A stretch of DNA of 27,909 bases from DASTGO01 sp035719045 (GTDB lineage: Bacteria; Actinomycetota; Actinomycetes; Actinomycetales; Kineosporiaceae). The stretch is taken from assembly GCA_035719045.1 (NCBI GenBank), contig DASTGO010000176.1, forward strand, positions 1 through 27,909. Reading direction: 5' to 3'. The notes under the pieces were generated by a model that was not told the DNA's origin, made no database searches, and saw only the letters and a list, made by a program, of their open reading frames with translations. Shown piece after piece: positions 7,270 to 14,595 of this stretch (positions are counted from its first letter, which is position 1; each line of letters begins with the position of its first letter). Position numbers and translations under genes: made by a program.

Positions 7270-7346
7270 AGTTCCTCCTCGCTGGCGCTCGTCGTTGCTG
7301 TGAGCCCCGCGCTGGGCCGATGGGTTCGCTCGCTGCGCTCGCTCAC
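7266..7346 (-). CDS. 26-codon mini-ORF, copy 2 (translationally coupled)
   Basis: GTG start (7344-7346) overlapping the stop of the preceding mini-ORF, and a TGA (7266-7268) overlapping the GTG of the downstream ATPase gene, each by GTGA. The peptide begins SERSERTHRPSAG after the start residue and ends SASEEEL. The last codons (GAGGAGGAAC) double as the ribosome-binding site for the next start. Its product, if made, has no recognisable fold; the likely use is passing ribosomes down the operon. Confidence 0.5.
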   Translation of the reverse strand: MSERSERTHRPSAGLTATTSASEEEL

Positions 7347-7420
7347 AGTTCCTCCTCGCTGGCGCTCGTCGTTGCTGTGAGCCCCGCGCTGGGCCGATGG
7401 GTTCGCTCGCTGCGCTCGCT
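7267..7420 (-). repeat. two tandem 77-bp units between the ATPase genes
   Basis: 7267-7343 and 7344-7420 appear identical. Each contains CTGTGAGC/GCTCACAG, an 8-bp complementary pair that can fold around the GTG start, plus the low-complexity GAGCGAGCGCAGCGAGCG. The unit length is not a multiple of three, but 81-bp ORF minus 4-bp overlap gives exactly 77, so the coupling survives duplication. Similar short Ser/Glu/Arg mini-ORF repeats are, to my memory, scattered in some actinobacterial genomes; this was not checked. Confidence 0.9.
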
Positions 7421-7423
7421 CAC
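7343..7423 (-). CDS. 26-codon mini-ORF, copy 1 (translationally coupled)
   Basis: It has the same sequence as the copy at 7266-7346. Its GTG (7421-7423) overlaps the TGA of the upstream ATPase gene (GTGA), and its own stop overlaps the next copy's start. With the second copy it makes an unbroken chain of stop/start overlaps between the two ATPase genes. Whether it is translated is not shown by sequence alone. Confidence 0.5.
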   Translation of the reverse strand: MSERSERTHRPSAGLTATTSASEEEL

Positions 7424-8535
7424 AGCTGCTCACCTGCGTCGGTCGCGGCGGGGACGGGAATCCCGGACCCGCCGGGCTGCAGGGGATCCTCGGCCGCACC
7501 CGGCCCTGACGGCTGGTGCGGGATGACGGGCAGGGCGTCGTCGAGGCTCCCGGCGGCGATCTCCCCGGCCCGGTGGCAGGCGACCTGCCCGCCCGGGTGG
7601 ACCGTCCGGTCCGGGAAGGCCGAGGCGCAGACCGGCAGCGCGACCGGGCAGCGGCCGGCGAAGGGGCAGCCCGGCCCGGAGTCGGCCGCGGACACCGGGG
7701 TTCCGGGGATGACGGGGATGCGCGGCAGTCGCTGGTCCAGCGGTGGCCGGGAAGCGAGCAGGCCCCGGGTGTACGGGTGCAGCGGGGCCCGGCGCAGGGA
7801 CTCGCTGTCGGCCACCTCGAGGACCTGACCGGCGTACAGCACCACGATCCGGCTGCAGACGGCGATCGCCAGGTCGAGGTCGTGCGTGACGAACAGCATC
7901 GCGATCCCGCTGTCGCGGCGCAGCCGGTCGGTCAGCGCCAGGACCTCGGCCTGGGTGGTGACGTCCAGGGCGGTCGTCGGCTCGTCGGCCAGCAGCAGGG
8001 ACGGGCGGGCCAGCAGGACCGACGCGATCATCACCCGCTGCAGAAGTCCGCCGGACAGCTCGAACGGGTACTGCCGCATCCGCCGCTGCGGGTCGGTGAT
8101 CCCCATCCGGGTGAGGGTCTCCACGGCGGCGGCGGTGGCGGCACCGAGGTCCTCGCCCCGGTCACGGGCGGGCTCCAGCAGGAAGTCCCCGACGGTGTGC
8201 ATGGGGTTGATGGCGGCCCGCGGGTCCTGGAACACGTAGCCGACCTCGGTCTGCCGGAAGCGGCGCAACTGCCCGCCGCGGTACCGGTTGACGTCCCGCC
8301 CGCCGACCAGGACGTCGCCGGACACCCGGGCGCCGGGCGGGGTCAGCCGGGCGATGCAGCGCAGGGTCATCGACTTGCCCGAGCCGGACTCCCCGACGAT
8401 CCCGACCGCCTCGCCGGCCTGTACGGTGAGGTCGACCCCCCGCAGGATGGGCCGGTCCCCGCCGTCGTCGCCGAGCAGGTCCAGGCGCAGATCCCGAAGC
8501 TGCAGGAGCGGGTCGGGGGTGGCCTGCGTGGTCAT
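7420..8535 (-). CDS. peptide/nickel-type ABC transporter ATPase (DppD/OppD-like)
   Basis: 371 residues. Walker A GESGSGKSM (about 49-57), Q-loop YVFQDPRAAINPMHTV, signature LSGGLLQRVMIASVL, Walker B LLLADEPTTALDVTTQ, H-loop FVTHDLDLA. The C-terminal oligopeptide-transporter extension is present, with CPFAGRCPVALPVC and a later Cys; in DppD-type proteins this region can hold an iron-sulfur cluster. The last ~50 residues are Pro/Gly-rich and unusually long. The ATG at 8535 follows GGAGGTG and overlaps the permease stop by 4 bp. It provides energy for import, together with the ATPase encoded after the two mini-ORFs. Confidence 0.93.
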   Translation of the reverse strand: MTTQATPDPLLQLRDLRLDLLGDDGGDRPILRGVDLTVQAGEAVGIVGESGSGKSMTLRCIARLTPPGARVSGDVLVGGRDVNRYRGGQLRRFRQTEVGYVFQDPRAAINPMHTVGDFLLEPARDRGEDLGAATAAAVETLTRMGITDPQRRMRQYPFELSGGLLQRVMIASVLLARPSLLLADEPTTALDVTTQAEVLALTDRLRRDSGIAMLFVTHDLDLAIAVCSRIVVLYAGQVLEVADSESLRRAPLHPYTRGLLASRPPLDQRLPRIPVIPGTPVSAADSGPGCPFAGRCPVALPVCASAFPDRTVHPGGQVACHRAGEIAAGSLDDALPVIPHQPSGPGAAEDPLQPGGSGIPVPAATDAGEQL

Positions 8536-9446
8536 CGGGCACCTCCGGAGATGCGGGCCGGGCGCAGCCGGCGGCGCGGGCGCGGGACGTCGCCGGACAG
8601 CCGGGACCCGAGCACGAACAGGCTGAGAACCGTTGCCACGACGAGGGCTCCGGCGGCGATCACCTGCCCGGGGTGACCCTGCAGGACGGCGTCCCGGTCG
8701 CTGAGCATGACGCCCCAGTCAGCGGTCGGCGCCTGCACGGCGAGGCCGAGGAAGGACAGCGACGCCAGGTCGATCAAGGCGTAGGCGAAGGTGATCGTGG
8801 CCTGCCCGGCGATCACCGGCGCGAGGTTGCGCACCAGGTGCAGACCGGTGATCCGCACCACCGACTGGCCCTGGACGCTGAGCGCGTCCACGTAGGGCAG
8901 ATGCCGTTCATGTTCCGCGGCCGTCATCGTCAGCCGGGCGACGTACGGCAGGTAGGCGACCGCCAGCGACACCACCGCCGGCCACAGCCCCGGACCGAAC
9001 AGCGCGATGGTGAGGATGGCCAGCAGCAGTCCCGGGATCGAGAACACGATGTCCAGCGCCCGGGTGATCAGCCAGGCGATGGTCCCGCCGTGCCAGGCGG
9101 CGGCCAGCGCCAGCGGGATCCCGACCAGCAGGCTGAGCACGACGATGGCCGCAGGCCCGAGCAGGCTGGTCCGGGCGCCGAAGACCAGGCGGGAGGCGAT
9201 GTCCCGGCCGGTGGCGTCGGCGCCCAGCCAGTGCGCGCCGCTCGGCCCGGCGAAGGCGGACAGCAGGTCGCCGTGGTCGGGGTCGGCGGGCGCCAGCAGC
9301 GGGGCCAGCAGGGCCATCAGGGCCGCGGCCACCACGACGGCGAGTGCCAGCCAGCCGCTGACGCCCAGGCGCAGCGAGCGCAGGGGCTGCCGGGGTGGGG
9401 AGGCCGCCGCCTCGGAGGTCGCGGGGTCGACGACGGGGGCGATCAC
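8532..9446 (-). CDS. peptide ABC transporter permease (DppC/OppC-like)
   Basis: 304 residues with about six membrane segments. The N-terminal cytoplasmic tail leads into SGWLALAVVVAAALMALLAP, followed by the family block GAHWLGADATGRDIASRLVF, which is diagnostic for DppC-type permeases. The EAA-like loop that contacts the ATPase is visible as DALSVQGQSVVRITGLHL. The GTG at 9446 has GAGGAG 6 bases upstream. It pairs with the DppB-like permease encoded 64 bp upstream, and its stop overlaps the next ATPase start. Confidence 0.92.
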   Translation of the reverse strand: MIAPVVDPATSEAAASPPRQPLRSLRLGVSGWLALAVVVAAALMALLAPLLAPADPDHGDLLSAFAGPSGAHWLGADATGRDIASRLVFGARTSLLGPAAIVVLSLLVGIPLALAAAWHGGTIAWLITRALDIVFSIPGLLLAILTIALFGPGLWPAVVSLAVAYLPYVARLTMTAAEHERHLPYVDALSVQGQSVVRITGLHLVRNLAPVIAGQATITFAYALIDLASLSFLGLAVQAPTADWGVMLSDRDAVLQGHPGQVIAAGALVVATVLSLFVLGSRLSGDVPRPRRRLRPARISGGAR

Positions 9447-9510
9447 GTCAACTCCTCACAGGCGTTCGTCGGGGCCGTGGCCGTGGGGCGGTGCTTTCGG
9501 GTCGGCTCGC

Positions 9511-10455
9511 TCACGACCCCACCGCCCGGCGCAGCCGCGGGTCCAGCCGGGCGACCAGCAGGTCGGCGGCCAGGTTGATCAGGACGAAGGCCGCCACCAG
9601 GACCAGGCAGACGGCCTGAACGACGGCGAAGTCCTTCTGCTGCACCGAGTTGAGCAGCACCTGGCCGACCCCGCCCAGCCCGAAGGCCTGCTCGACGACG
9701 ACGGCTCCGCTGAGCAGCCCGGCGATCTGCAGGCCGGTCACGGAGATCACCGGCCCGGCGGTGTTGCGCAGCACGTGGCTGCGGATCATCCGGGTCCGGG
9801 ACAGGCCCCGCGCGACGGCGGTCTGGACATGGTCGGACGCCAGTTGCTCGCGTGCCCCGGCGCGGGTGACCCGGGCCAGCAGGCCGCTGGCGATGATCGC
9901 CAGGCTGACCGCGGGCAGGGTGAGGCTGCTCAGCCAGCCGCCGAACCCCTCGGCGAGCCCGTAACTGGGGAACCAGCCGAGGCTCACCGCGAACACGGAG
10001 ACGGTCACCCCGGAGGCGACGAAGGCCGGCACGGCGGTCGCGACCGACACCCCGAGGTTGATCAGGGCGTCCACCGCGCCGGGGCGCAGGGCGGACAGCA
10101 GGCCCAGGCCGACCCCGGCGAGGATGATGAGCACCGCGGCATAGGCGACCAGCGCGCAGGTGACCGCCAGCGGGTGCGCGAGCAGGGAGGTCACCTTCTG
10201 CTGGGACACCATCGATGTGCCCAGGTTGCCCTGCAGCACCTCGCCGAGCCAGCGCAGGTACCGGGTGAGGAACGGCTGGTCCAGGCCGAGGTAGTGGCGC
10301 ACGGCCGCCCGGGTCTCCGGCGTAGGGGTTCGGGAGCCGAAGATGATCGACTCCGGGCTGCCGGGGGCGAGGTAGATGCTGGAGTAGATGACGAAGCTCG
10401 CGGCGAACAGCGTGACCAGCAGTCCGGCCAGCCGCTTCAGTGTGAACCTGAGCAT
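9511..10455 (-). CDS. peptide ABC transporter permease (DppB/OppB-like)
   Basis: 314 residues starting MLRFTLKRLAGLLVTLFAAS, the usual DppB opening, with the periplasm-side block LAPGSPESIIFG and LGLDQPFLTRYLRWLGEVLQ, then GNLGTSM. About six membrane helices follow. The EAA-like loop is seen at HVQTAVARGLSRTRMIRSHV. The ATG at 10455 was chosen for its match to the family N-terminus and a G-rich ribosome-binding site; the frame extends 30 codons upstream without a family match. It lies 126 bp downstream of the binding-protein gene, separated from it by a strong hairpin. Confidence 0.92.
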   Translation of the reverse strand: MLRFTLKRLAGLLVTLFAASFVIYSSIYLAPGSPESIIFGSRTPTPETRAAVRHYLGLDQPFLTRYLRWLGEVLQGNLGTSMVSQQKVTSLLAHPLAVTCALVAYAAVLIILAGVGLGLLSALRPGAVDALINLGVSVATAVPAFVASGVTVSVFAVSLGWFPSYGLAEGFGGWLSSLTLPAVSLAIIASGLLARVTRAGAREQLASDHVQTAVARGLSRTRMIRSHVLRNTAGPVISVTGLQIAGLLSGAVVVEQAFGLGGVGQVLLNSVQQKDFAVVQAVCLVLVAAFVLINLAADLLVARLDPRLRRAVGS

Positions 10456-10522
10456 CCCACCCCCTTCATGACGTGATCCCGCATCGGATTCATCGGTCGT
10501 CCCGGCCCGAAGCTGGACCGGG

Positions 10523-10576
10523 ACCGGGCCGGTCGGCCGCCGCATCCCGCCGAGGAAGACGGCCGACCGGCCCGGT
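10523..10576 (-). terminator. 17-bp intra-operon hairpin after the binding-protein gene
   Basis: Perfect stem of 17 bp: ACCGGGCCGGTCGGCCG (10523-10539) with its complement at 10560-10576, loop 20 nt, six bases past the binding-protein stop. Such hairpins after binding-protein genes usually give partial termination or protect the upstream mRNA, so that the lipoprotein is made in excess over the permeases. Confidence 0.7.
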
Positions 10577-10581
10577 GCCGG

Positions 10582-12246
10582 CTACTTGCCGCCGATCGCA
10601 GCCGCCCACGGCGAGGTCATGTAGGCGAAGGTCAGCGGTGCACCGGTGAGCTGGTTGCTCTGGAACACGATCGCCCGGGGCTGGACGACCGGGATGGACG
10701 GCAGGTCCTTGGCCAGCTGGGTCTCGGCGTCGAGGATGAGCTTGGCCCGCGCCGCCGGGTCGGAGGCCTGGCCGGCCTGGTCCAGCGCCTTGTCCACGGT
10801 CGGGTTGCTGTACCCGCTGAAGTTGGTGCCGCCGCCGGTGCCGCCGTAGATCCCGTCCATCAGTGCCGGCTCGGGCAGTTCGACGTAGTTGAGCGTGATG
10901 AACAGGTCGAACGGCTTGCGCGCCTCGGGGTCGGAGAACAGTGCCCCGTACTGCTGGTTGGGCACCCCGACCAGCTTCAGGGTGATCCCGATCTGGGCGG
11001 CCTCCTGCTGCAGCACCGTCGACAGCTGGACCAGCTGCGGGTTGCCGGAGGCGTAGCCGAGGGTCAGGGTCGCCCCGTTGGCGTTCGCCTGCTGCACGAG
11101 GGCCTTGGCGGCGGCCACGTCGGGCTGCTTGACCATGGGCTGGTAGGCGGTCTTGAAGGTGTCCTTCTGGTAGCCCCACAGACCGGGCCCGACCACCTTG
11201 TACAGCGGGTCGGAGGCGCCCTTGAAGATCGTCTTCCCGATCGCCTGCCGGTCGATGACCATGGAGAGCGCCTGGCGGACCCGCGGGTCGGCGCCGGGGC
11301 CGGAGTCCTTGGACATCAGCAGGTCCAGGTTCACCGGGGTGGAGCCCTCACCGCCGAGGAACACCTTGCCCCCGGAGGCGGAGCGCAACTGGTCCAGCAG
11401 GTTGCTGGGAATGTTGAACGCGCCCTGGATCTGCCCGGAGGTCAGGCCGTTGACCAGCGCCGTGTTGTCTGCGGCGTAGGCGAAGGTGAACGTCTTGGCG
11501 TGCGCCTTGTGCGCGGTGTCCCAGTAGTGGTCGTTGCGGGTCAGGACCAGCTTGGTGGAGCCGTCGTAGGAGGTGAAGGCGAACGGCCCGGTGCAGACGA
11601 CGCCGGCGTCAGGACTGCCGAAGGCCTCCCCCTTGGCCTGGGCGAACTTCTTCTCCACGACCGCGCCGGCCAGCGTGGCCAGTGTGGTGGGGAAGGTCGG
11701 CGACGGCTGCGAGAAGGTGATCGTGACCGTCGAGGCGTCGGTGGCGGTGATCGTCTTGACCTTGGTGAACAGGTAGCCGTAGTTCGAGGCGACCTTCGGG
11801 TCGAGGTTGCGGTTGAGGCTGAAGACGACGTCGTCGGCCGTCATCGGCGCCCCGTCGGAGAACGTCACTCCCTTGCGGAGCTTGAGGACCAGCGTCGAGG
11901 GGTCGCTGAAGGTGTACGACTCGGCCAGCCCGGGGGAGAGGCTGTAGTCGGGAGCGACCCGCACCAGCGGCTCGCAGATGTTCGGGATCGCCGTCTCTTC
12001 CGGGTAGTCCGCGATCTTCACCGGGTCCAGGGTGAGCAGCGGGCGGTAGTCGCCGGACCAGGTGATCGCGTCGACGTCCTTGGTGGCGGTCCCGGTGGTC
12101 ACCTGGTCGGCGGTGATCGAGGAGATGGCGCTGCCGGACGGCGTCGAGGTGCCGGAACCGCCGCCGCTGCAGGCGGTCAGCGCGAGCAGGGCGGTGCCGG
12201 CGAGGCAGGTGCCGGTCAGCCGCGCGATGCGGCGGTGCTGGGCCAT
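10582..12246 (-). CDS. peptide-type substrate-binding lipoprotein (SBP family 5)
   Basis: 554 residues. The signal peptide RIARLTGTCLAGTALLAL is followed by the lipobox LTAC with lipidated Cys26, then a Ser/Gly/Thr linker. The mature part is a family 5 solute-binding protein, as in DppA/OppA: an early NICEPLVRVAPDYSLSPGLA, then LRKGVTFSDGAPMTADDVVF, which is the family signature, and DPRVRQALSMVIDRQAI. It captures substrate outside the membrane and delivers it to the DppB/DppC-like channel. The ATG at 12246 has GAGAGG upstream. The substrate may be a peptide, an amide or another small molecule; the amidohydrolase gene just upstream favours a substrate with a hydrolysable amide bond (inference). 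Confidence 0.93.
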   Translation of the reverse strand: MAQHRRIARLTGTCLAGTALLALTACSGGGSGTSTPSGSAISSITADQVTTGTATKDVDAITWSGDYRPLLTLDPVKIADYPEETAIPNICEPLVRVAPDYSLSPGLAESYTFSDPSTLVLKLRKGVTFSDGAPMTADDVVFSLNRNLDPKVASNYGYLFTKVKTITATDASTVTITFSQPSPTFPTTLATLAGAVVEKKFAQAKGEAFGSPDAGVVCTGPFAFTSYDGSTKLVLTRNDHYWDTAHKAHAKTFTFAYAADNTALVNGLTSGQIQGAFNIPSNLLDQLRSASGGKVFLGGEGSTPVNLDLLMSKDSGPGADPRVRQALSMVIDRQAIGKTIFKGASDPLYKVVGPGLWGYQKDTFKTAYQPMVKQPDVAAAKALVQQANANGATLTLGYASGNPQLVQLSTVLQQEAAQIGITLKLVGVPNQQYGALFSDPEARKPFDLFITLNYVELPEPALMDGIYGGTGGGTNFSGYSNPTVDKALDQAGQASDPAARAKLILDAETQLAKDLPSIPVVQPRAIVFQSNQLTGAPLTFAYMTSPWAAAIGGK

Positions 12247-12266
12247 GAGTACCTCTCGTCTGCCAG

Positions 12267-12344
12267 GGGCGGTCGGGTGGGGCGGTCGGGTGGTGCGGTG
12301 GTGCGGTGGTGCGTGACTGCTGGTGCGTGACTGCTGGTGCGTGA
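12267..12344. repeat. short G/T-rich tandem repeats in the gap before the binding-protein gene
   Basis: GGTGCGTGACTGCT occurs at 12308-12321 and 12322-12335 with a partial third copy; before it TGGTGCGG repeats three times (12291-12313). The 158-bp gap 12247-12404 contains this and no clear promoter. Confidence 0.75.
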
Positions 12345-12404
12345 ATCCCTTGCGGGACTGCTGGTTCCGGGCGACCGGGCAGGCGGGTCGGGTCGCCCGG
12401 GCGG

Positions 12405-14108
12405 CTATTCGGAACTGTGGACCAGGCCGCCGTCCACGTAGGTGCGCTGGACGGTGGCCCGGGCGATCTGGTCGGTGGGGCCGTCGAAGGGGTCCCGGTC
12501 GAGGACGACCAGGTCGGCGCGCATCCCTTCCCGGATCGAGCCGGACAGGTGCTCCACCCGGTTGGCCCAGGCCGAGCCCGCGGTGTACGCGGCGAGTGCG
12601 ACCGGCAGCGGCAGCGCCTGGCCACCGTCGAGGGGTTGGGTACCGGTCGGTGCGCCGTCGACGATCCGGTTGACGGCGACGTGGATGCCGGCCAGCGGGT
12701 CGGGGCTGGTGACCGGCCAGTCGCTGCCCATGGCGATGGTCGCGCCGTCGCGGTGCAGGTCCCCGAACGGGTACTGCCAGGAGGCCCTGGGCGCGCCGAG
12801 GAACGGGATCGCCAGGTCGTCCATCTGCGGCTCGTGGCAGGCCCACAGCGCCTGCAGGTTCGCGATCGCCCCCAGCTGCCGGAAGCGGGCGATGTCGCCG
12901 GGCTGGACCACCTGCAGGTGGGCGAGCTGGTGGCGGGTGTCGGTCGCCCCGTTGGCGGTCCGCGCCGCCTCGACGGCGTCGAGCACGTCGCGCACGGCCC
13001 GGTCGCCGAGGGCGTGGAAGTGGACGTCGAACCCCGCGGCGTCGAGGGCCGCCGTGACCAGGCGCAGGGTGTCCCGGTCGAGGAAGCTGATCCCGTGGTT
13101 GTCCGTCGGGTGGCCGCAGCGGTCCAGGTACGGCTCGACGAGTGCGGCGGTGAAGGTCTCGATCACGCCGTCCTGCATCACCTTGACGCTGTGCACCCGG
13201 TACCGGTCGCCGTGCTCGGCCCCCTCGGCCGTCACCTGCCGGCGGACCTCGGCGAGCCGGGCCACCTGCTCGAGGATCCGGTCGGGCGGGCAGGACCGGT
13301 CCCACCACAGCGCGCCGGACACCCGGGCGGTCAGCCAGCCCTCCCGCTGGGCGCGCAGGTAGGAGGCGTGCACGGAGGGTTCCCCTGCCGGGCCGTCCAC
13401 CCGGACGATGGCGTCCTGCCAGCCCACGATGCCCAGGGAGTGCAGGTAGCGCAGGGCCTCGCGCAGGCCCTCGTCGTACTCCTGCTGGGTGTCCGGGGGC
13501 AGCACCGGGTGGACGAGGTCCATGGCGCCCTCGTGCAGCAGGCCGGTGGGCTCACCGTCCGCGTCGCGCTCGATCCGGCCGTCCGCCGGGTCAGGGGTGT
13601 CACGGTCGATCCCGGCCCGGGTCAGGGCCACGGAGTTCAGCCAGGCCGAGTGGTGGTCCCGGTTCGGCAGGAACACCGGCCGGTCGGGCACCAGGTCGTC
13701 CAGCAGGCGGCGGTCCGGGCGTCCCCCCGGGAAGGTCTCCATCGCCCATCCGCCGCCGAGGATCCACGCGCGCTCGGGGTGCGCTGCGGCGTAGGCGGCG
13801 ACGGCCTCCCGGCAGGCGTCGACGGTCTTGGCGGCGGTGAGGTCACAGCGGGCCCGCTCCATACCGCCGTTGACCGGGTGCGCGTGGGAGTCCAGGAAGC
13901 CGGGGACGAGGGCGCGCCCGTCCAGGTCGACCACCTCGTCCGCCCGGGACAGGTAGGGGGCCACCGCGCCCTCGCCGCCGACGGCGACGATCCGGCCGTC
14001 CTCGACCGCGACCGCGCTCGCCCAGGTCCGGGCGGCGTCCGCGGTGAACACCCGGCCGTTACGGAACACGGTCGTGGGTGCCGGGTGGTTCCGGGGCGGG
14101 AGGGGCAT
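12405..14108 (-). CDS. amidohydrolase, YtcJ-like (Amidohydro_3 family)
   Basis: 567 residues, the normal length of YtcJ-like enzymes. An N-terminal small beta domain (NGRVFTADAARTWASAVAVE) is followed by the TIM-barrel metal motif LVPGFLDSHAHPVNGG (His75, His77), a candidate bridging Lys309 (HSVKVMQDG), His363/His365 (VHFHALGDRAV) and catalytic Asp463 (AMGSDWPV). The end returns to the small domain (GMRADLVVLDRDPF). These enzymes hydrolyse C-N bonds in formamides, hydantoin-like or N-acyl compounds in the cytoplasm. No signal peptide is visible. It is the first gene of the transporter operon, so it probably acts on what the transporter brings in. The ATG at 14108 has a GGAAGAG-like ribosome-binding site. 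Confidence 0.88.
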   Translation of the reverse strand: MPLPPRNHPAPTTVFRNGRVFTADAARTWASAVAVEDGRIVAVGGEGAVAPYLSRADEVVDLDGRALVPGFLDSHAHPVNGGMERARCDLTAAKTVDACREAVAAYAAAHPERAWILGGGWAMETFPGGRPDRRLLDDLVPDRPVFLPNRDHHSAWLNSVALTRAGIDRDTPDPADGRIERDADGEPTGLLHEGAMDLVHPVLPPDTQQEYDEGLREALRYLHSLGIVGWQDAIVRVDGPAGEPSVHASYLRAQREGWLTARVSGALWWDRSCPPDRILEQVARLAEVRRQVTAEGAEHGDRYRVHSVKVMQDGVIETFTAALVEPYLDRCGHPTDNHGISFLDRDTLRLVTAALDAAGFDVHFHALGDRAVRDVLDAVEAARTANGATDTRHQLAHLQVVQPGDIARFRQLGAIANLQALWACHEPQMDDLAIPFLGAPRASWQYPFGDLHRDGATIAMGSDWPVTSPDPLAGIHVAVNRIVDGAPTGTQPLDGGQALPLPVALAAYTAGSAWANRVEHLSGSIREGMRADLVVLDRDPFDGPTDQIARATVQRTYVDGGLVHSSE

Positions 14109-14176
14109 CCTGCGGTCTCTTCCTGGAGGTGGCGGTCGAGCGGGTACGCCGACCGGGTGGACTGCGGTTGGCCTGA

Positions 14177-14226
14177 GGACCGGGCCGGCCTGCGGGCCGG
14201 TCCGGACCCGGGGCCGGTCCGGGTCC
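14177..14226 (-). promoter_or_regulatory. structured 5' leader with competing hairpins before the amidohydrolase
   Basis: Two adjacent hairpins: 14177-14186 with 14194-14203 (10 bp, one mismatch) and 14204-14211 with 14219-14226 (8 bp, perfect). GGACCGG at 14177-14183 can pair with CCGGTCC at either 14197-14203 or 14214-14220, so the folds exclude each other. They lie inside a leader of about 235 nt. No known riboswitch class was recognised. The rest of the 487-bp space 14109-14595 holds the two promoters below. Confidence 0.4.
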
Positions 14227-14351
14227 GCCGTGACGACGGCCGGGGCGGTCGGGGCAGGGCGGGAACGGGGGCGGGGTGACCGCCGCCCGGCCCGTGCCGG
14301 ACATCGGTTCGGGGACCTCGGTCGCGGTGTGACCTACGTCCCTGGCGAGGA

Positions 14352-14380
14352 ATTAGAACTGATGACACCACCCATGTCAA
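14352..14380 (-). promoter_or_regulatory. near-consensus sigma70-type promoter for the amidohydrolase-transporter operon
   Basis: Minus strand TTGACA (14375-14380, perfect -35) and TCTAAT (14352-14357, five of six -10 bases) with 17-bp spacing. The local sequence is markedly AT-richer than its surroundings. Transcription would start about 237 bases before the amidohydrolase ATG. Confidence 0.7.
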
Positions 14381-14385
14381 CGGTG

Positions 14386-14414
14386 TGGACAACAGTCCAT
14401 GACTACGCTGTGAT
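14386..14414 (+). promoter_or_regulatory. divergent promoter for tetR with an overlapping inverted repeat
   Basis: TGGACA (14386-14391) and TGTGAT (14409-14414) are 17 bp apart and point to the tetR gene at 14596. TGGACaacaGTCCA (14386-14399) is a perfect inverted repeat over the -35, six bases from the opposing -35 of the operon; a TetR dimer there could control both directions. Confidence 0.45.
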
Positions 14415-14595
14415 GTCCCAGGGAACGTGGCGGAAACCGCCACTGGCCAGCAGCGCCGGGATGGGGGCCGGGCACCCGCCGGGGAGCCCCATGGCGCGGC
14501 TGGGCGGGCCCCGGGCGCTCCTGGCCGCCACCCGGGTGGCCGGTGGTTGCCCCGCACGGTCCACGACGCGTCCCGCGGAGAACGGGGAGGTTCAG

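Noticed and set aside
7267..7420. CRISPR-like array
   Set aside because: Two directly adjacent 77-bp copies without spacers; they are coupled mini-ORFs.
12417..14279. 620-codon plus-strand open frame opposite the amidohydrolase
   Set aside because: Val/Gly/Asp-rich antisense shadow; the amidohydrolase on the minus strand has metal-binding motifs in order.
14059..14304. 81-codon minus-strand frame in the amidohydrolase leader
   Set aside because: Starts with ATG but is Pro/Arg/Gly-rich, overlaps the amidohydrolase start and has a badly spaced ribosome-binding site; not convincing as a leader peptide.
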